Assembly (NCBI GenBank): GCA_964523005.1
Contig: CAZFZL010000026.1
Span: 1 to 17,381, forward strand
DNA: 17,381 bases
Origin: UMGS1307 sp964523005
GTDB taxonomy: Bacteria > Bacillota > Clostridia > Oscillospirales > CAG-382
Direction of reading: 5' to 3'
Positions 1-8,190 of this stretch are shown one piece after another. How positions within the stretch are numbered: the first letter of the stretch is position 1; each line of letters opens with the position of its first letter. The translations under genes were made by a program, and so were the position numbers. The notes under the pieces are model-generated. The model saw only the letters and a program-made list of their open reading frames with translations, was not told the DNA's origin and did not search any database.

Positions 1-1469
1 TTGCTGTCGGGACGCAGCACCGCCGGAATCAACGTCATGTTGCCTTTGGTGTCGTAATACGCAACGTAGGGCAGGTATTCGTCCTTGGAGGTGAGTCCGA
101 CGGACGGGTTTTCCACCCTGAAGTTATACGCAAGGAGGATGTTTTCACTGCCGCCGAGAGCGTCGAGCGACAGGTATTCATTAGGATACCGCGTTTCTTC
201 CTCGTTCGGTACGACATCGAGCGCTCCAGCTGTGTTCTTTGTACCGTACACACGTATCTCATCGCACCATACATGGGTCGCTGTGTCAAAAATGACCTTT
301 ATGAAGCGCGCCTTAGTTGCATTCTCAAACTGCGACTTAAATTCGTGCCTTCCGCTGGTAAGTCCCGAAAGCGCCTGCTGACTGAGCTTCTGCCAGCCCT
401 CACCGTCTTCGGACGCAAATACTGTGACAGTCGCCGGAAGCTTGATTCCGTAGTCGGTCTCAACGAAGAAGCTTATCATGAACGATTCAGCTGATGACGT
501 TTTTTCCAAATCAAAAATGATTATTCTCGCGCTGCCGTTCGTGAAATGCATATAAGCCGAATCGCTCCACGAGGACGAGCCGATCCTTCCGTCAGTAAGC
601 TGACCGCCGGAGGGCTGTGTGTTATAATAATCGGTCAAAACCGTATCGGGGATGACAAGCACCGGCGAAATGGAATATTCAGTGTTCAAAAGCAGATTTA
701 CGTTGTTGTTGTAATCACTTTCGCTGCTGTCCCAATACTCGGGCTCCGTTACCGCGGGGAACGTCGGGTTTTTATAATAAGTATCGCTTGACGTTGTATC
801 ATCCTCATCATCTTTTTTCGCGGTGTCATATCTGTAGACACCTAATTCATCAAGGAACATCCACAGAGTTATTATACTTTCCTTCGGAACGGTAATGCGA
901 ACATAGCGCGCCTCAATCGCACCATTCAAGCGCAGACAGAATTCGTAATTCAAGTTGCCCTGATTGTTTTCCGGACGATAAACCGTGCCTATATCGACAA
1001 AATTCGTTGAGTCAGAGGACACGGAGAACACCACGCTTCGCGGAAGCACCGCCGAACGCAGATCGCTCGAAAGCGAGGTTATACTAAAGTCGCTCAGATT
1101 TGTTTCGACAGAGCCAAGATCGACTGTTATCGAAAGCTCTTTTCTGCCGACGAAGCCAACGTATTTCATATACTCGCTTTCATCTGTGACGTCCGAGCAA
1201 AGACTGCCATCAGTAAGCTTCGAGCCGTCGTCCGGCAACGCATCGGATGCATCGCGAGAAAAGGTGTATGAGCATCCCACCGAAAGGTTCGTCCTGTCAT
1301 ATTTATCGCGGTCGACTCCGGCTTTATACAACGCGTCGATAGGTTGTGTGTTGTAAACGGAGTTGTTGCTCGTTTCATCGGATGTATCCGATGTTTCTCC
1401 CTTGTCCACGCACGCGCCCAAGCACGTCAGAAGCATGATAACTGATAGGAGTAACGCAAGTTTTTTCAT
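1..1469 (-). CDS. Discoidin-like surface lipoprotein with DUF4855-like C-terminus (3' end outside window)
   Basis: The ATG at 1469 opens a frame that stays open to the left edge (489 residues visible). An AAAGG ribosome site lies 10 nt upstream. Residues 1-20 form a lipoprotein signal with lipobox LGAC (Cys20), so the protein should be anchored outside the membrane. A Ser/Thr/Asp-rich linker follows. Two beta-sandwich modules of the F5/8 type C (discoidin) kind lie at about 61-214 and 257-410. Each has a KLTDG- or QLTDG-like start, a central strand with an FSVSSDS- or FASEDG-type turn, and a closing ELGVY or EIRVYGT strand. From about 440, the pattern ENILLAY followed by EYLPYVAYYDTKGN resembles the start of DUF4855, whose function is unknown to me. 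The discoidin fold usually binds carbohydrate, so cell-wall or glycan binding is an inference. It is the last visible gene of the secA cluster, 23 nt after the membrane protein. The DUF4855 call is moderate because the domain is cut. Confidence 0.8.
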   Translation of the reverse strand, partial: MKKLALLLSVIMLLTCLGACVDKGETSDTSDETSNNSVYNTQPIDALYKAGVDRDKYDRTNLSVGCSYTFSRDASDALPDDGSKLTDGSLCSDVTDESEYMKYVGFVGRKELSITVDLGSVETNLSDFSITSLSSDLRSAVLPRSVVFSVSSDSTNFVDIGTVYRPENNQGNLNYEFCLRLNGAIEARYVRITVPKESIITLWMFLDELGVYRYDTAKKDDEDDTTSSDTYYKNPTFPAVTEPEYWDSSESDYNNNVNLLLNTEYSISPVLVIPDTVLTDYYNTQPSGGQLTDGRIGSSSWSDSAYMHFTNGSARIIIFDLEKTSSAESFMISFFVETDYGIKLPATVTVFASEDGEGWQKLSQQALSGLTSGRHEFKSQFENATKARFIKVIFDTATHVWCDEIRVYGTKNTAGALDVVPNEEETRYPNEYLSLDALGGSENILLAYNFRVENPSVGLTSKDEYLPYVAYYDTKGNMTLIPAVLRPDS

Positions 1470-1492
1470 TTCTGTTTTGCCTTTCTGTGTTT

Positions 1493-2812
1493 TTACGATG
1501 TGGTTATAAGTGACTGTGCTTCGTCGTTGATTTTTGTGAATAACCGCAGTGTGAGTATGAGCCACGCAACCGTGACTATTATATCCGCTTCGACGAGCGC
1601 CTCACGTGCCGGCGGGAACGCATATATTGCGAAGTTTACGGCGCAATAGATATACGCCATAACGCGCGGCAGTATGAACAGCCGTGACGCATCCTTACCC
1701 GTCACCTGCAGTGTCATTTTAGAAATGCTGCCGTACAGGCATTTTATCAGATACACACATGCTCCGCAGCTGAGCGCGCCGAAAACGCCGCAGAGTATTT
1801 TTTGCGTCAGGGACATGCTGACATACGACGAGAAGAGTGACACCTCGTGCCAAAAGCCATCGGCTGTACTCAGGCGGAAGAAATACGCCGCTGTCAGTAT
1901 CGGAAGTGCTATAAGCGCCGCACGTTTCAGACTTCTAAAATCATAAACGCCGTTCATCGCGCGAGCGCCGGCGTATATAAGCACCGCCGCAGCGAAGGTC
2001 GGGGTAAGATATTTGAAGTCGAGCACGAAATTGATGAAAAACAGTAGCCCGATCGTGATATAAAACAGACCGCTCCTGATCTTTTCCGCTTTTACCGATG
2101 CCGAATTTCTGATATCCTCGTTTTCGAACCGGTATTCAAGCGCTTCTATGAAAGACCCGTCCTGACGCAGTGAAGCGAACATATTCAGCATCGCGACGAA
2201 GAAATATATGCCGAGCGCGAGCGAAATCATTCCGCAGAGCACCTGCGCCGGAAGGCGCATATTGAACATTGCTTCCCAATAATCGGATCTTTCTATATCG
2301 GTATAAGCCTGCGTCTGCGCGAGCACGAGCAGCTCCGGGAGAAGCGTGAGGACTATGCGTGTTATAAAAAAAGCATAACCGAGGAACGTCGCGTCAGAGA
2401 CCGCCTTTACCGATTTACTGCCTGCGTTTCGCATGGTGACAAATTCAAGGCCACCAAAGAAGCGGCGACAGTATACGATAACACATATCAGCTCGCACAC
2501 GGAAAGAAAGCTGACAGCGGTCATGAAGTTGTTCGTATCCGAAAGCGCCGTCGACATTATTCTGTCCGCCATCGCTATACTTATGAAAAACCGCACGACC
2601 GATATTGCGCAAAGAAACGCAGTCATACGCTTCAGTCCGGCAAGCTCTGCACTGAAAAACGCCAGCTCGCTCACTGCAAGATACAGCAGTATCCAGCCGA
2701 CTATATCGGGCATCACGTCAAAAACGCTCACCGTCGGCAGAACGAAAAACAGAAGCCCGGCCGCAGCAAACGCTCCGAAAAAGCGCGGTAGATTTTTATT
2801 TTTTGTTTTCAC
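1493..2812 (-). CDS. Polytopic membrane protein of unknown function with internal duplication
   Basis: Start chosen as GTG at 2812 (439 aa, beginning VKTKNKNLPRF read as Met). It overlaps the upstream gene by 17 nt and has GAGGA about 11 nt upstream. The frame can be read further upstream to 2905, but that extension is a very basic stretch lying over the charged tail of the neighbour and looks like a shadow. About twelve hydrophobic helices can be counted, in two sets of about six (residues ~8-200 and ~235-420) joined by a polar segment. The halves share GLLFF near the first helix, an Asp/Pro-containing loop, LKR before the third helix, and a basic loop before the fifth. This suggests a tandem duplication. 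I do not recognise the family and assign no transport or enzymatic function. The position behind secA and ahead of a lipoprotein hints at an envelope role (inference). Confidence 0.8.
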   Translation of the reverse strand: MKTKNKNLPRFFGAFAAAGLLFFVLPTVSVFDVMPDIVGWILLYLAVSELAFFSAELAGLKRMTAFLCAISVVRFFISIAMADRIMSTALSDTNNFMTAVSFLSVCELICVIVYCRRFFGGLEFVTMRNAGSKSVKAVSDATFLGYAFFITRIVLTLLPELLVLAQTQAYTDIERSDYWEAMFNMRLPAQVLCGMISLALGIYFFVAMLNMFASLRQDGSFIEALEYRFENEDIRNSASVKAEKIRSGLFYITIGLLFFINFVLDFKYLTPTFAAAVLIYAGARAMNGVYDFRSLKRAALIALPILTAAYFFRLSTADGFWHEVSLFSSYVSMSLTQKILCGVFGALSCGACVYLIKCLYGSISKMTLQVTGKDASRLFILPRVMAYIYCAVNFAIYAFPPAREALVEADIIVTVAWLILTLRLFTKINDEAQSLITTS

Positions 2813-3437
2813 CGTCTTTTTCGTCCTCACTTTCCTCCCTGCCGAACAGTTTACGCATACGCTTTTTCTTGCGCTCTTCCTTTTCGGCATACTCCTGCTC
2901 TTCACGCTTCTGTCTGCTAAGCAGCTCCGGGGTTGTCACGGAGGCGTAGCAATACCAGAAATACGCTACGAGCATGAACAGCATAAGATATTTATACACG
3001 AATGTCAACGAAGCGAACATCTCGGCAAACTCGCCACCGTTGAACGCGACGAGCGCACAGCACAAGACGTAATAGCCCATCGAGACGTACCACGCCACGA
3101 GAGTAAAGCTTCTGAGTCTGAACGCTTTGTTATCCAGCGCAAAACGCGCGACCGGAAGAAATATCGTAATGAGCGTGAGCGCTCCCGATATATACAGCAG
3201 GAGGTTCACTGTGATTTTAAGCCATTCGGGCATTGAATAGACCGAAAAGCTGTCGAGCAGCAGACTTATTGACGCGAGCGCCGATACAAGCGATGAAAAG
3301 CTTCCGACAAGCGCCGGACGAAACGTGCGTGAAAGCAGATAACACCCGTACGCGACTGTCACATAACCGATGAATCCTATACCCACCACTTCAAACAGAA
3401 GCAGCGCGTATCCTATCAGAGCAATACCGAAGCCCAT
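2796..3437 (-). CDS. Small six-helix membrane protein with charged cytoplasmic tail, unknown function
   Basis: Two in-frame ATGs lie near the start. The one at 3446 directly abuts the AAGGA ribosome site. The one at 3437 sits 8 nt after it and is preferred (213 aa, starting MGFGIALIGY). About six transmembrane helices occupy residues 1-170. A strongly charged Lys/Glu/Arg tail of about 45 residues follows (KKKRMRK, then EDEKDGENKK), probably cytoplasmic. It starts 18 nt after the secA stop and its last codons overlap the start of the next membrane gene, so translation is probably coupled. The six-helix layout, and a basic loop before the fifth helix, resemble each half of the following protein, so the two genes may share an ancestral unit. 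I do not recognise a named family. Confidence 0.78.
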   Translation of the reverse strand: MGFGIALIGYALLLFEVVGIGFIGYVTVAYGCYLLSRTFRPALVGSFSSLVSALASISLLLDSFSVYSMPEWLKITVNLLLYISGALTLITIFLPVARFALDNKAFRLRSFTLVAWYVSMGYYVLCCALVAFNGGEFAEMFASLTFVYKYLMLFMLVAYFWYCYASVTTPELLSRQKREEQEYAEKEERKKKRMRKLFGREESEDEKDGENKK

Positions 3438-3455
3438 TGCAGACATCCTTTCCGC

Positions 3456-6185
3456 TTATTTGCCCATGCAGCAGTATTTATACTTTTTTCCGCTCCCGCA
3501 GGGGCACGGGTCGTTCGCGCCGACCTTCGTATGACGTACGGGCTGTACTTTGATCTTTTTATCGCCGCCGCCAAGCGAAGCGTTCGCCGCGGTCATGATC
3601 TGCTGACGCTGTATTTTCTGGCGCGGAGCGACGGTGAGAATCTGGCGGACAGTTGATTCGCGGATATTGTTGATCATATCCTCGAACATCGTCGAGCCTT
3701 CGATCTTGTATTCTACGACCGGGTCGCGCTGTGAATAAGCTCTGAGTCCTATACCGCTCATAAGATCATCCATGGCGTCGATGTGGTCTATCCAGCTTCT
3801 GTCGACGTTGCGCAGCAGTATCACGCGCTCGATCTCGCGCATCTGCTCAGTCGTGAAAAGCTCCGTTTCGCGTTTTTTATATGCTGTCATCGCTCTGCCG
3901 ACAAGCTCCTCGCGAAGCTTATCGCGGCTCATTTCGTTGAGCTGCTTCTGGTCGTATTTGAAATCGTCATCGCCGCAGAGCACACCGTACAGCGCGCCGC
4001 GCAGTCCGTCTGTGTTCCACTCGTCGGGTATATCGCTTGATGTGTATTTGCTCATCACATCATCGATATAGCCTTCGATCATTCCGACCATCTTGTCGCG
4101 CAGGTCGGCACCGTTGAGCACCTCTCGACGCTGCGTATATATAATAGTACGCTGCTGATTCATCACGTCGTCGAAGCGGATGATGTTCTTTCGGCGTTCA
4201 AAGTTCGTGCCTTCAAGGCGCTTCTGCGCTGCCTCGATTGAATTCGAGAGTATCCGCGCATCAATCGGCTGATCCTCGGCAAGTCCGAGCGTAGCGACGA
4301 TGCCGTTTACTCTGTCGCTTCCGAAGAGCCGCATAAGGTCGTCCTCGAGCGAAATGAAGAATTTACTTTCGCCTGGATCGCCCTGACGTCCCGAACGTCC
4401 GCGAAGCTGGTTATCTATACGGCGGCTCTCGTGCCGTTCCGTTCCGAGAATATACAGTCCGCCCGCTTCACGCACTTTTTCCGCTTCGGGCTTGATCTTC
4501 TGTGCAAATTCGCTTTCCGTTTTCGTATAGTACGCGCGCGCGTCAATTATTTCCTGGTCATCCGTTTCAAAATAAGCCGTCGCCGCTGAGATAAGCTCGC
4601 TGCTGTACCCTTCCTTTGTCATCTTCTCTTTCGCAAGAAATTCGCTGTTGCCGCCGAGCTTTATATCCGTACCTCTGCCCGCCATGTTCGTTGATATGGT
4701 CACGGCGCCGAACGTGCCTGCCTGTGCGACTATCTCTGCCTCGCGCTCGTGGTACTTGGCGTTAAGGACATTATGCGGTATGCCTTTTTTTGTGAGTATT
4801 TTAGAAAGCGCTTCGGACTTTTCTATGCTGACCGTACCGACAAGCACGGGCTGTCCTTTTGCGTGGCAATCTTCGATCTGCCTTATAACAGCCGTGTATT
4901 TGCCGTTGACACTGCGGTAGACGGAATCGACGTTGTCTTTCCTTATGAGCGGCTTGTTCGTAGGTATTTCAACCACATCAAGCCCGTATATCTCGCGGAA
5001 TTCGTCTTCCTCAGTCAGTGCCGTTCCTGTCATACCGGACAGTTTTTTATACATTCTAAAATAGTTCTGAAATGTTATCGTCGCCTGTGTTTTATTCTCG
5101 CGCTCTATCTTGACGCCTTCCTTCGCTTCAATCGCCTGATGCAATCCGTCTGAGAAGCGTCTTCCCATCATTATACGTCCGGTGAAGCTGTCAACTATGA
5201 GCACCTGACCGTCCTTGACGACGTAATCGACATCGCGCTGCATGACGCCGCGCGCACGGATGGCGATATTTATATGATGCATGAGCGTGGCGTTATCGGC
5301 GTCGGCGAGGTTATCGACGTGGAAATACTCCTCCGCCTTTTTTATGCCGTACGTAGTAAGAACGGCGGTGCGCGCCTTTTCGTCGACAATGTAGTCGGCA
5401 TCGATGTCCTCGTGCGTTTCCTTCGAGTCAAGCTCCTTGATCCTGTATACGCGCAGACGGCGGACAAATTTTTCCGCGTCGTCATAAAGCGTCGTGCTCT
5501 CTTCGCCCGGGCCGGATATAATGAGCGGTGTACGCGCTTCGTCTATGAGTATAGAGTCAACTTCATCGACAATGGCAAACTGATGCTCGCGCTGTGCGAT
5601 ACGTTCCTTATATATGACCATATTGTCGCGCAGATAATCAAATCCGTACTCGTTGTTTGTGCCGTACGTCACATCGGCGTTATATGCCTGCTGGCGCTGT
5701 TGTGTGTCCATGCCGTTGATGATCAGGCCGACCGTCATGCCGAGAAACGAATATATCTTCCCCATCCACTCGCTGTCGCGGCGTGCAAGGTATTCGTTGA
5801 CCGTCACGATATGGACGCCCTTGCCGGTGAGCGCGTTGAGGTATGCCGGAAGAACGGCGACCTGCGTTTTTCCTTCGCCGGTCTTCATCTCAGCTATTCT
5901 GCCCTGATGTATGACGATTCCGCCGAGGAGCTGAACATAATAGTGGCGCGTGCCGAGCACTCTGTCAGCCGCTTCCCGTACAACCGCGAATGCGTCCGGG
6001 AGGATATCGTCGAGCGTTTCTCCGCCGGCCAGTCTTGCCTTTAGCTTTTCCGTCTGTGAGCGAAGCTCGCTGTCGCTCATCGCTTTATATTCGTCGCCGA
6101 GCGCTTCTATTTTGTCAGCTATCGGGCGAAGCTTTTTTATCTGCCTGTCGCTGTATGTTCCGAAAACCTTTGATATAAAACCCAT
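3456..6185 (-). CDS. secA: Preprotein translocase ATPase SecA
   Basis: SecA is the cytosolic motor ATPase that drives secretory preproteins through SecYEG. The preferred start is the ATG at 6185 (909 aa, MGFISKVFG as in other SecAs) because AAAGG lies 7 nt upstream. A Met five codons earlier, at 6200, has no such site. Visible motifs: Walker A MKTGEGKT at ~100-107; helicase motif II VDEVDSILIDEA at ~206-217; the preprotein cross-linking region after it; NMAGRGTDIKLGG and GRSGRQGDPG of the second ATPase lobe; RSWIDHIDAMDDL of the scaffold; and a C-terminal SEC-C zinc motif CPCGSGKKYKYCC. Length and domain order are normal. It heads the cluster running to the left edge and is divergent from trmL. 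The usual Firmicute neighbours raiA (before) and prfB (after) are not present in the window. Confidence 0.98.
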   Translation of the reverse strand: MGFISKVFGTYSDRQIKKLRPIADKIEALGDEYKAMSDSELRSQTEKLKARLAGGETLDDILPDAFAVVREAADRVLGTRHYYVQLLGGIVIHQGRIAEMKTGEGKTQVAVLPAYLNALTGKGVHIVTVNEYLARRDSEWMGKIYSFLGMTVGLIINGMDTQQRQQAYNADVTYGTNNEYGFDYLRDNMVIYKERIAQREHQFAIVDEVDSILIDEARTPLIISGPGEESTTLYDDAEKFVRRLRVYRIKELDSKETHEDIDADYIVDEKARTAVLTTYGIKKAEEYFHVDNLADADNATLMHHINIAIRARGVMQRDVDYVVKDGQVLIVDSFTGRIMMGRRFSDGLHQAIEAKEGVKIERENKTQATITFQNYFRMYKKLSGMTGTALTEEDEFREIYGLDVVEIPTNKPLIRKDNVDSVYRSVNGKYTAVIRQIEDCHAKGQPVLVGTVSIEKSEALSKILTKKGIPHNVLNAKYHEREAEIVAQAGTFGAVTISTNMAGRGTDIKLGGNSEFLAKEKMTKEGYSSELISAATAYFETDDQEIIDARAYYTKTESEFAQKIKPEAEKVREAGGLYILGTERHESRRIDNQLRGRSGRQGDPGESKFFISLEDDLMRLFGSDRVNGIVATLGLAEDQPIDARILSNSIEAAQKRLEGTNFERRKNIIRFDDVMNQQRTIIYTQRREVLNGADLRDKMVGMIEGYIDDVMSKYTSSDIPDEWNTDGLRGALYGVLCGDDDFKYDQKQLNEMSRDKLREELVGRAMTAYKKRETELFTTEQMREIERVILLRNVDRSWIDHIDAMDDLMSGIGLRAYSQRDPVVEYKIEGSTMFEDMINNIRESTVRQILTVAPRQKIQRQQIMTAANASLGGGDKKIKVQPVRHTKVGANDPCPCGSGKKYKYCCMGK

Positions 6186-6256
6186 TTTAATACCTTTCAT
6201 TTACGTCGTGTTTCTTTTTGAAAATCATTAATCTCACGTTAAATGATACCGAGTAT

Positions 6257-6262
6257 ATTATA
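6257..6262 (-). promoter_or_regulatory. -10 element of the probable secA promoter
   Basis: A consensus TATAAT reads on the minus strand about 72 nt before the secA start. With a 17-nt spacer the matching -35 would be TATCTT, which is weak, so the site may depend on an activator or the true -35 may lie elsewhere. It is the only good minus-strand -10 in the secA/trmL gap. Confidence 0.45.
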
Positions 6263-6305
6263 CTACATCTCAAACAAAAAAGATAGGGGATTTTAGAAAA
6301 ATGCC

Positions 6306-6333
6306 TTGTTTTTTTGACGGTATCGTGTATAAT
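6306..6333 (+). promoter_or_regulatory. Sigma-A-like promoter of the trmL operon
   Basis: TTGTTT (6306-6311), a 16-nt spacer and a consensus TATAAT (6328-6333) lie about 48 nt before the trmL start. They face away from the secA promoter, making a divergent promoter region of about 100 nt. Confidence 0.6.
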
Positions 6334-6381
6334 CATTTTTGTGTTCACTTTTATAAACGCTCTCCTGAAAGGACTCGTCTT

Positions 6382-6867
6382 ATGGCTGATATCCACATAG
6401 CGCTGCATGAGCCGGAGATACCGCAAAACACCGGGAACATCGCGCGCACATGCAGTGTGACGGGCTGTGCGCTTCATCTCATAGAGCCGCTCGGCTTCCA
6501 GCTCACCGACGCAAAGCTCAAGCGTGCAGGGCTTGACTATTGGGACGAGCTTGAGACACATAGTCACGGCAGCATAGAAGAGCTCGAAGCCTCGCTTGAC
6601 GGATACGAATTTGTCTACTTTACTACAAAGGCGTCGAAATGCTATTCCGATCATGTTTATTCCAAAAAGGTATGCCTTGTTTTCGGCAAGGAAACGAAGG
6701 GACTGCCGGAAGAATTGCTGCGCAGGCATCCGGAGCGCTGTGTACGCATACCGATGCTGGAGAACCGCAGAAGCCTGAATCTGTCAAATTCCGCGGCGAT
6801 CGCCGTTTACGAAGTTCTAAGACAGCGCAGTTTTATTAATCTCGAAGAAAAAGGATATCTGTTATGA
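6382..6867 (+). CDS. trmL: tRNA (cytidine/uridine-2'-O)-methyltransferase TrmL-like (SPOUT family)
   Basis: TrmL-type enzymes transfer a methyl group from S-adenosylmethionine to the 2'-OH of the wobble nucleotide 34 of certain leucine tRNAs. The chosen start, 6382, gives 161 aa beginning MADIHIALHEPEIPQ. AAAGGA lies 8 nt upstream, and the promoter -10 lies inside the longer reading frame, which excludes an earlier start. All three SPOUT motifs are visible: PQNTGNIARTC near the N-terminus, VCLVFGKETKGLPEE in the middle, and RSLNLSNSAAIAVYE near the C-terminus, which forms the trefoil-knot SAM site. The length is typical of the minimal single-domain YibK/CspR type. Its stop overlaps the next start by 4 nt (ATGA), so the following gene is translationally coupled. 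The exact tRNA target cannot be read from sequence. Confidence 0.93.
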   Translation: MADIHIALHEPEIPQNTGNIARTCSVTGCALHLIEPLGFQLTDAKLKRAGLDYWDELETHSHGSIEELEASLDGYEFVYFTTKASKCYSDHVYSKKVCLVFGKETKGLPEELLRRHPERCVRIPMLENRRSLNLSNSAAIAVYEVLRQRSFINLEEKGYLL

Positions 6868-8180
6868 AATTAAAATCCGCTTTTTGCATCATCATCTCCG
6901 TTCTCATCGTACTCGGCACGCTATGTGCCTGTCAGCCGGTGGACGACACTTCCGGCAGCGTATCATCTGTGTCAACAGTATCGGAGCAGGAAAGCGTCGC
7001 TCAGATCGCACAGATTACGGAGCTGATAGCCCAGCATGAAGGAAACGAAGCCACGGCAGCGCCGGATATTATTGAATCTAAGACCGTAAACGACGGCAGA
7101 TCAATAATATGCGGCACCTGTGAATACAATACTACCATTTATATTGTGCGTGAAGGAAATGTGCTGAGCACTGTTGACGCAACAAGCGGAGTGTTCATAT
7201 ATGACGTAGCATTTTCATCCTCCGAAGGGCCGCTCAGGCTGAGCCTGTATGCACTCGCGGACGGAAAAAGCTTCAGCGAACCGGTTAAGGTCAAATGTGT
7301 CTATAAATGTACCGAAGAAGCGCCGTTTGACGAAGCAGTCTGCGTCGGTAACGATGGCTGGCTCTTTTTCACCAACACATACCCGCAGTATATAAATAAT
7401 GATTCGCTCGGAGAAGAGCTGCTCTCTCGCGTGACCACCAACACGCAAAGCAAGGTTGATTGGCTCGAAAGTGAGATTGGCGCGAAGCTTATATACATTC
7501 TCATTCCGAACACGAACGAGATATATCCCGAGTATATGCCCGATTCCATCATTCAGGGCAGCGTCTCGCTGCGCGAGGAGGTAGCCGGAGCGTTCGAAGC
7601 CGGCGGCGCGTATGTCATAGACATGTATGACACGCTCATATCTCATAAGGACGATCAGCTTCCCATTTTTCATAAAACGGACAGCCACTGGAGCGAATAC
7701 GGCGCATATTTTGCCTATCAGGCGCTTTTCAGCTATATATCAGGAGAATTTCCCGACGCCTCGCCGCGCGATATTTCCGATTTCAATTTTTCGCTCGAAC
7801 AGCGGTATGCAGGCGATTTGTATTATGATACCGGACTTGATATCACACAGCTGACGGTTGAATCGACTTTTTCCGATATAAAATTCAACACCCCGGTATA
7901 TCTGGATAAATACGCTTCCGCTTTGGAGACGCGCATAAACGAAGCCACCATGGGCTCACTGAGCTTTTCAAACACAGCGGCGCTTGAGCTGCCGGATGTC
8001 TATATAATGCGTGACTCTTATTCGGTGATGATGTTTGACTGGATAGCGGAGCGCTGCGGCGAGTCATATTTCAAGCCGCTTTGGGAATTTTCGTTCAACA
8101 CTGACGAGATCTTGTCGTATTCTCCGGACTATGTTATATATATTATCTCCGACATGAATATTTTGTCGATACTCCGCTGA
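6864..8180 (+). CDS. Secreted SGNH-hydrolase-like lipoprotein (AlgX/AlgJ, DHHW-type)
   Basis: The 438-aa product starts at an ATG overlapping the trmL stop, with AAAGGA 8 nt upstream. Residues 1-23 are a lipoprotein signal (lipobox LCAC, Cys23), so it should be lipid-anchored outside the cell. Residues ~75-147 look like a small beta-sandwich Ig-like module. From ~160 the pattern is that of the AlgX/AlgJ SGNH domain: GNDGWLFF at 162-169, IPNTNEIYPEYMP at 214-226, a D-x-H catalytic pair in HKTDSHWSEYG (Asp273, His275), RYAGDLY at 314-320, and the Ser nucleophile in MRDSYS (Ser385). Known relatives O-acetylate or otherwise modify surface polysaccharides, usually together with an MBOAT acyl exporter. 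None is visible here. The family call is firm, but the substrate and whether it transfers or hydrolyses acyl groups are unknown. Confidence 0.85.
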   Translation: MKLKSAFCIIISVLIVLGTLCACQPVDDTSGSVSSVSTVSEQESVAQIAQITELIAQHEGNEATAAPDIIESKTVNDGRSIICGTCEYNTTIYIVREGNVLSTVDATSGVFIYDVAFSSSEGPLRLSLYALADGKSFSEPVKVKCVYKCTEEAPFDEAVCVGNDGWLFFTNTYPQYINNDSLGEELLSRVTTNTQSKVDWLESEIGAKLIYILIPNTNEIYPEYMPDSIIQGSVSLREEVAGAFEAGGAYVIDMYDTLISHKDDQLPIFHKTDSHWSEYGAYFAYQALFSYISGEFPDASPRDISDFNFSLEQRYAGDLYYDTGLDITQLTVESTFSDIKFNTPVYLDKYASALETRINEATMGSLSFSNTAALELPDVYIMRDSYSVMMFDWIAERCGESYFKPLWEFSFNTDEILSYSPDYVIYIISDMNILSILR

Positions 8181-8190
8181 CGATCATCAT

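Noticed and set aside
2813..2905. N-terminal 31-codon extension of the 439-aa membrane protein
   Set aside because: The stretch is very basic and overlaps the neighbour's charged tail. The GTG at 2812 has a GAGGA site and leads directly into the first helix.
2433..3236. 267-residue plus-strand frame opposite the two membrane genes
   Set aside because: It spans the junction of two real minus-strand genes and has no own signals. Its hydrophobic stretch mirrors the complement.
5274..6044. 256-residue plus-strand frame opposite secA
   Set aside because: It lies wholly inside secA on the other strand, with no ribosome site or family pattern, and is a codon-bias shadow.
6314..6333. TTGACG as the -35 of the trmL promoter
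   Set aside because: It leaves only 8 nt to TATAAT. TTGTTT at 6306 gives a normal 16-nt spacer.
6187..6729. 180-residue minus-strand frame opposite trmL
   Set aside because: The trmL SPOUT motifs prove the plus strand is coding. The frame has no domain and crosses the divergent promoters.
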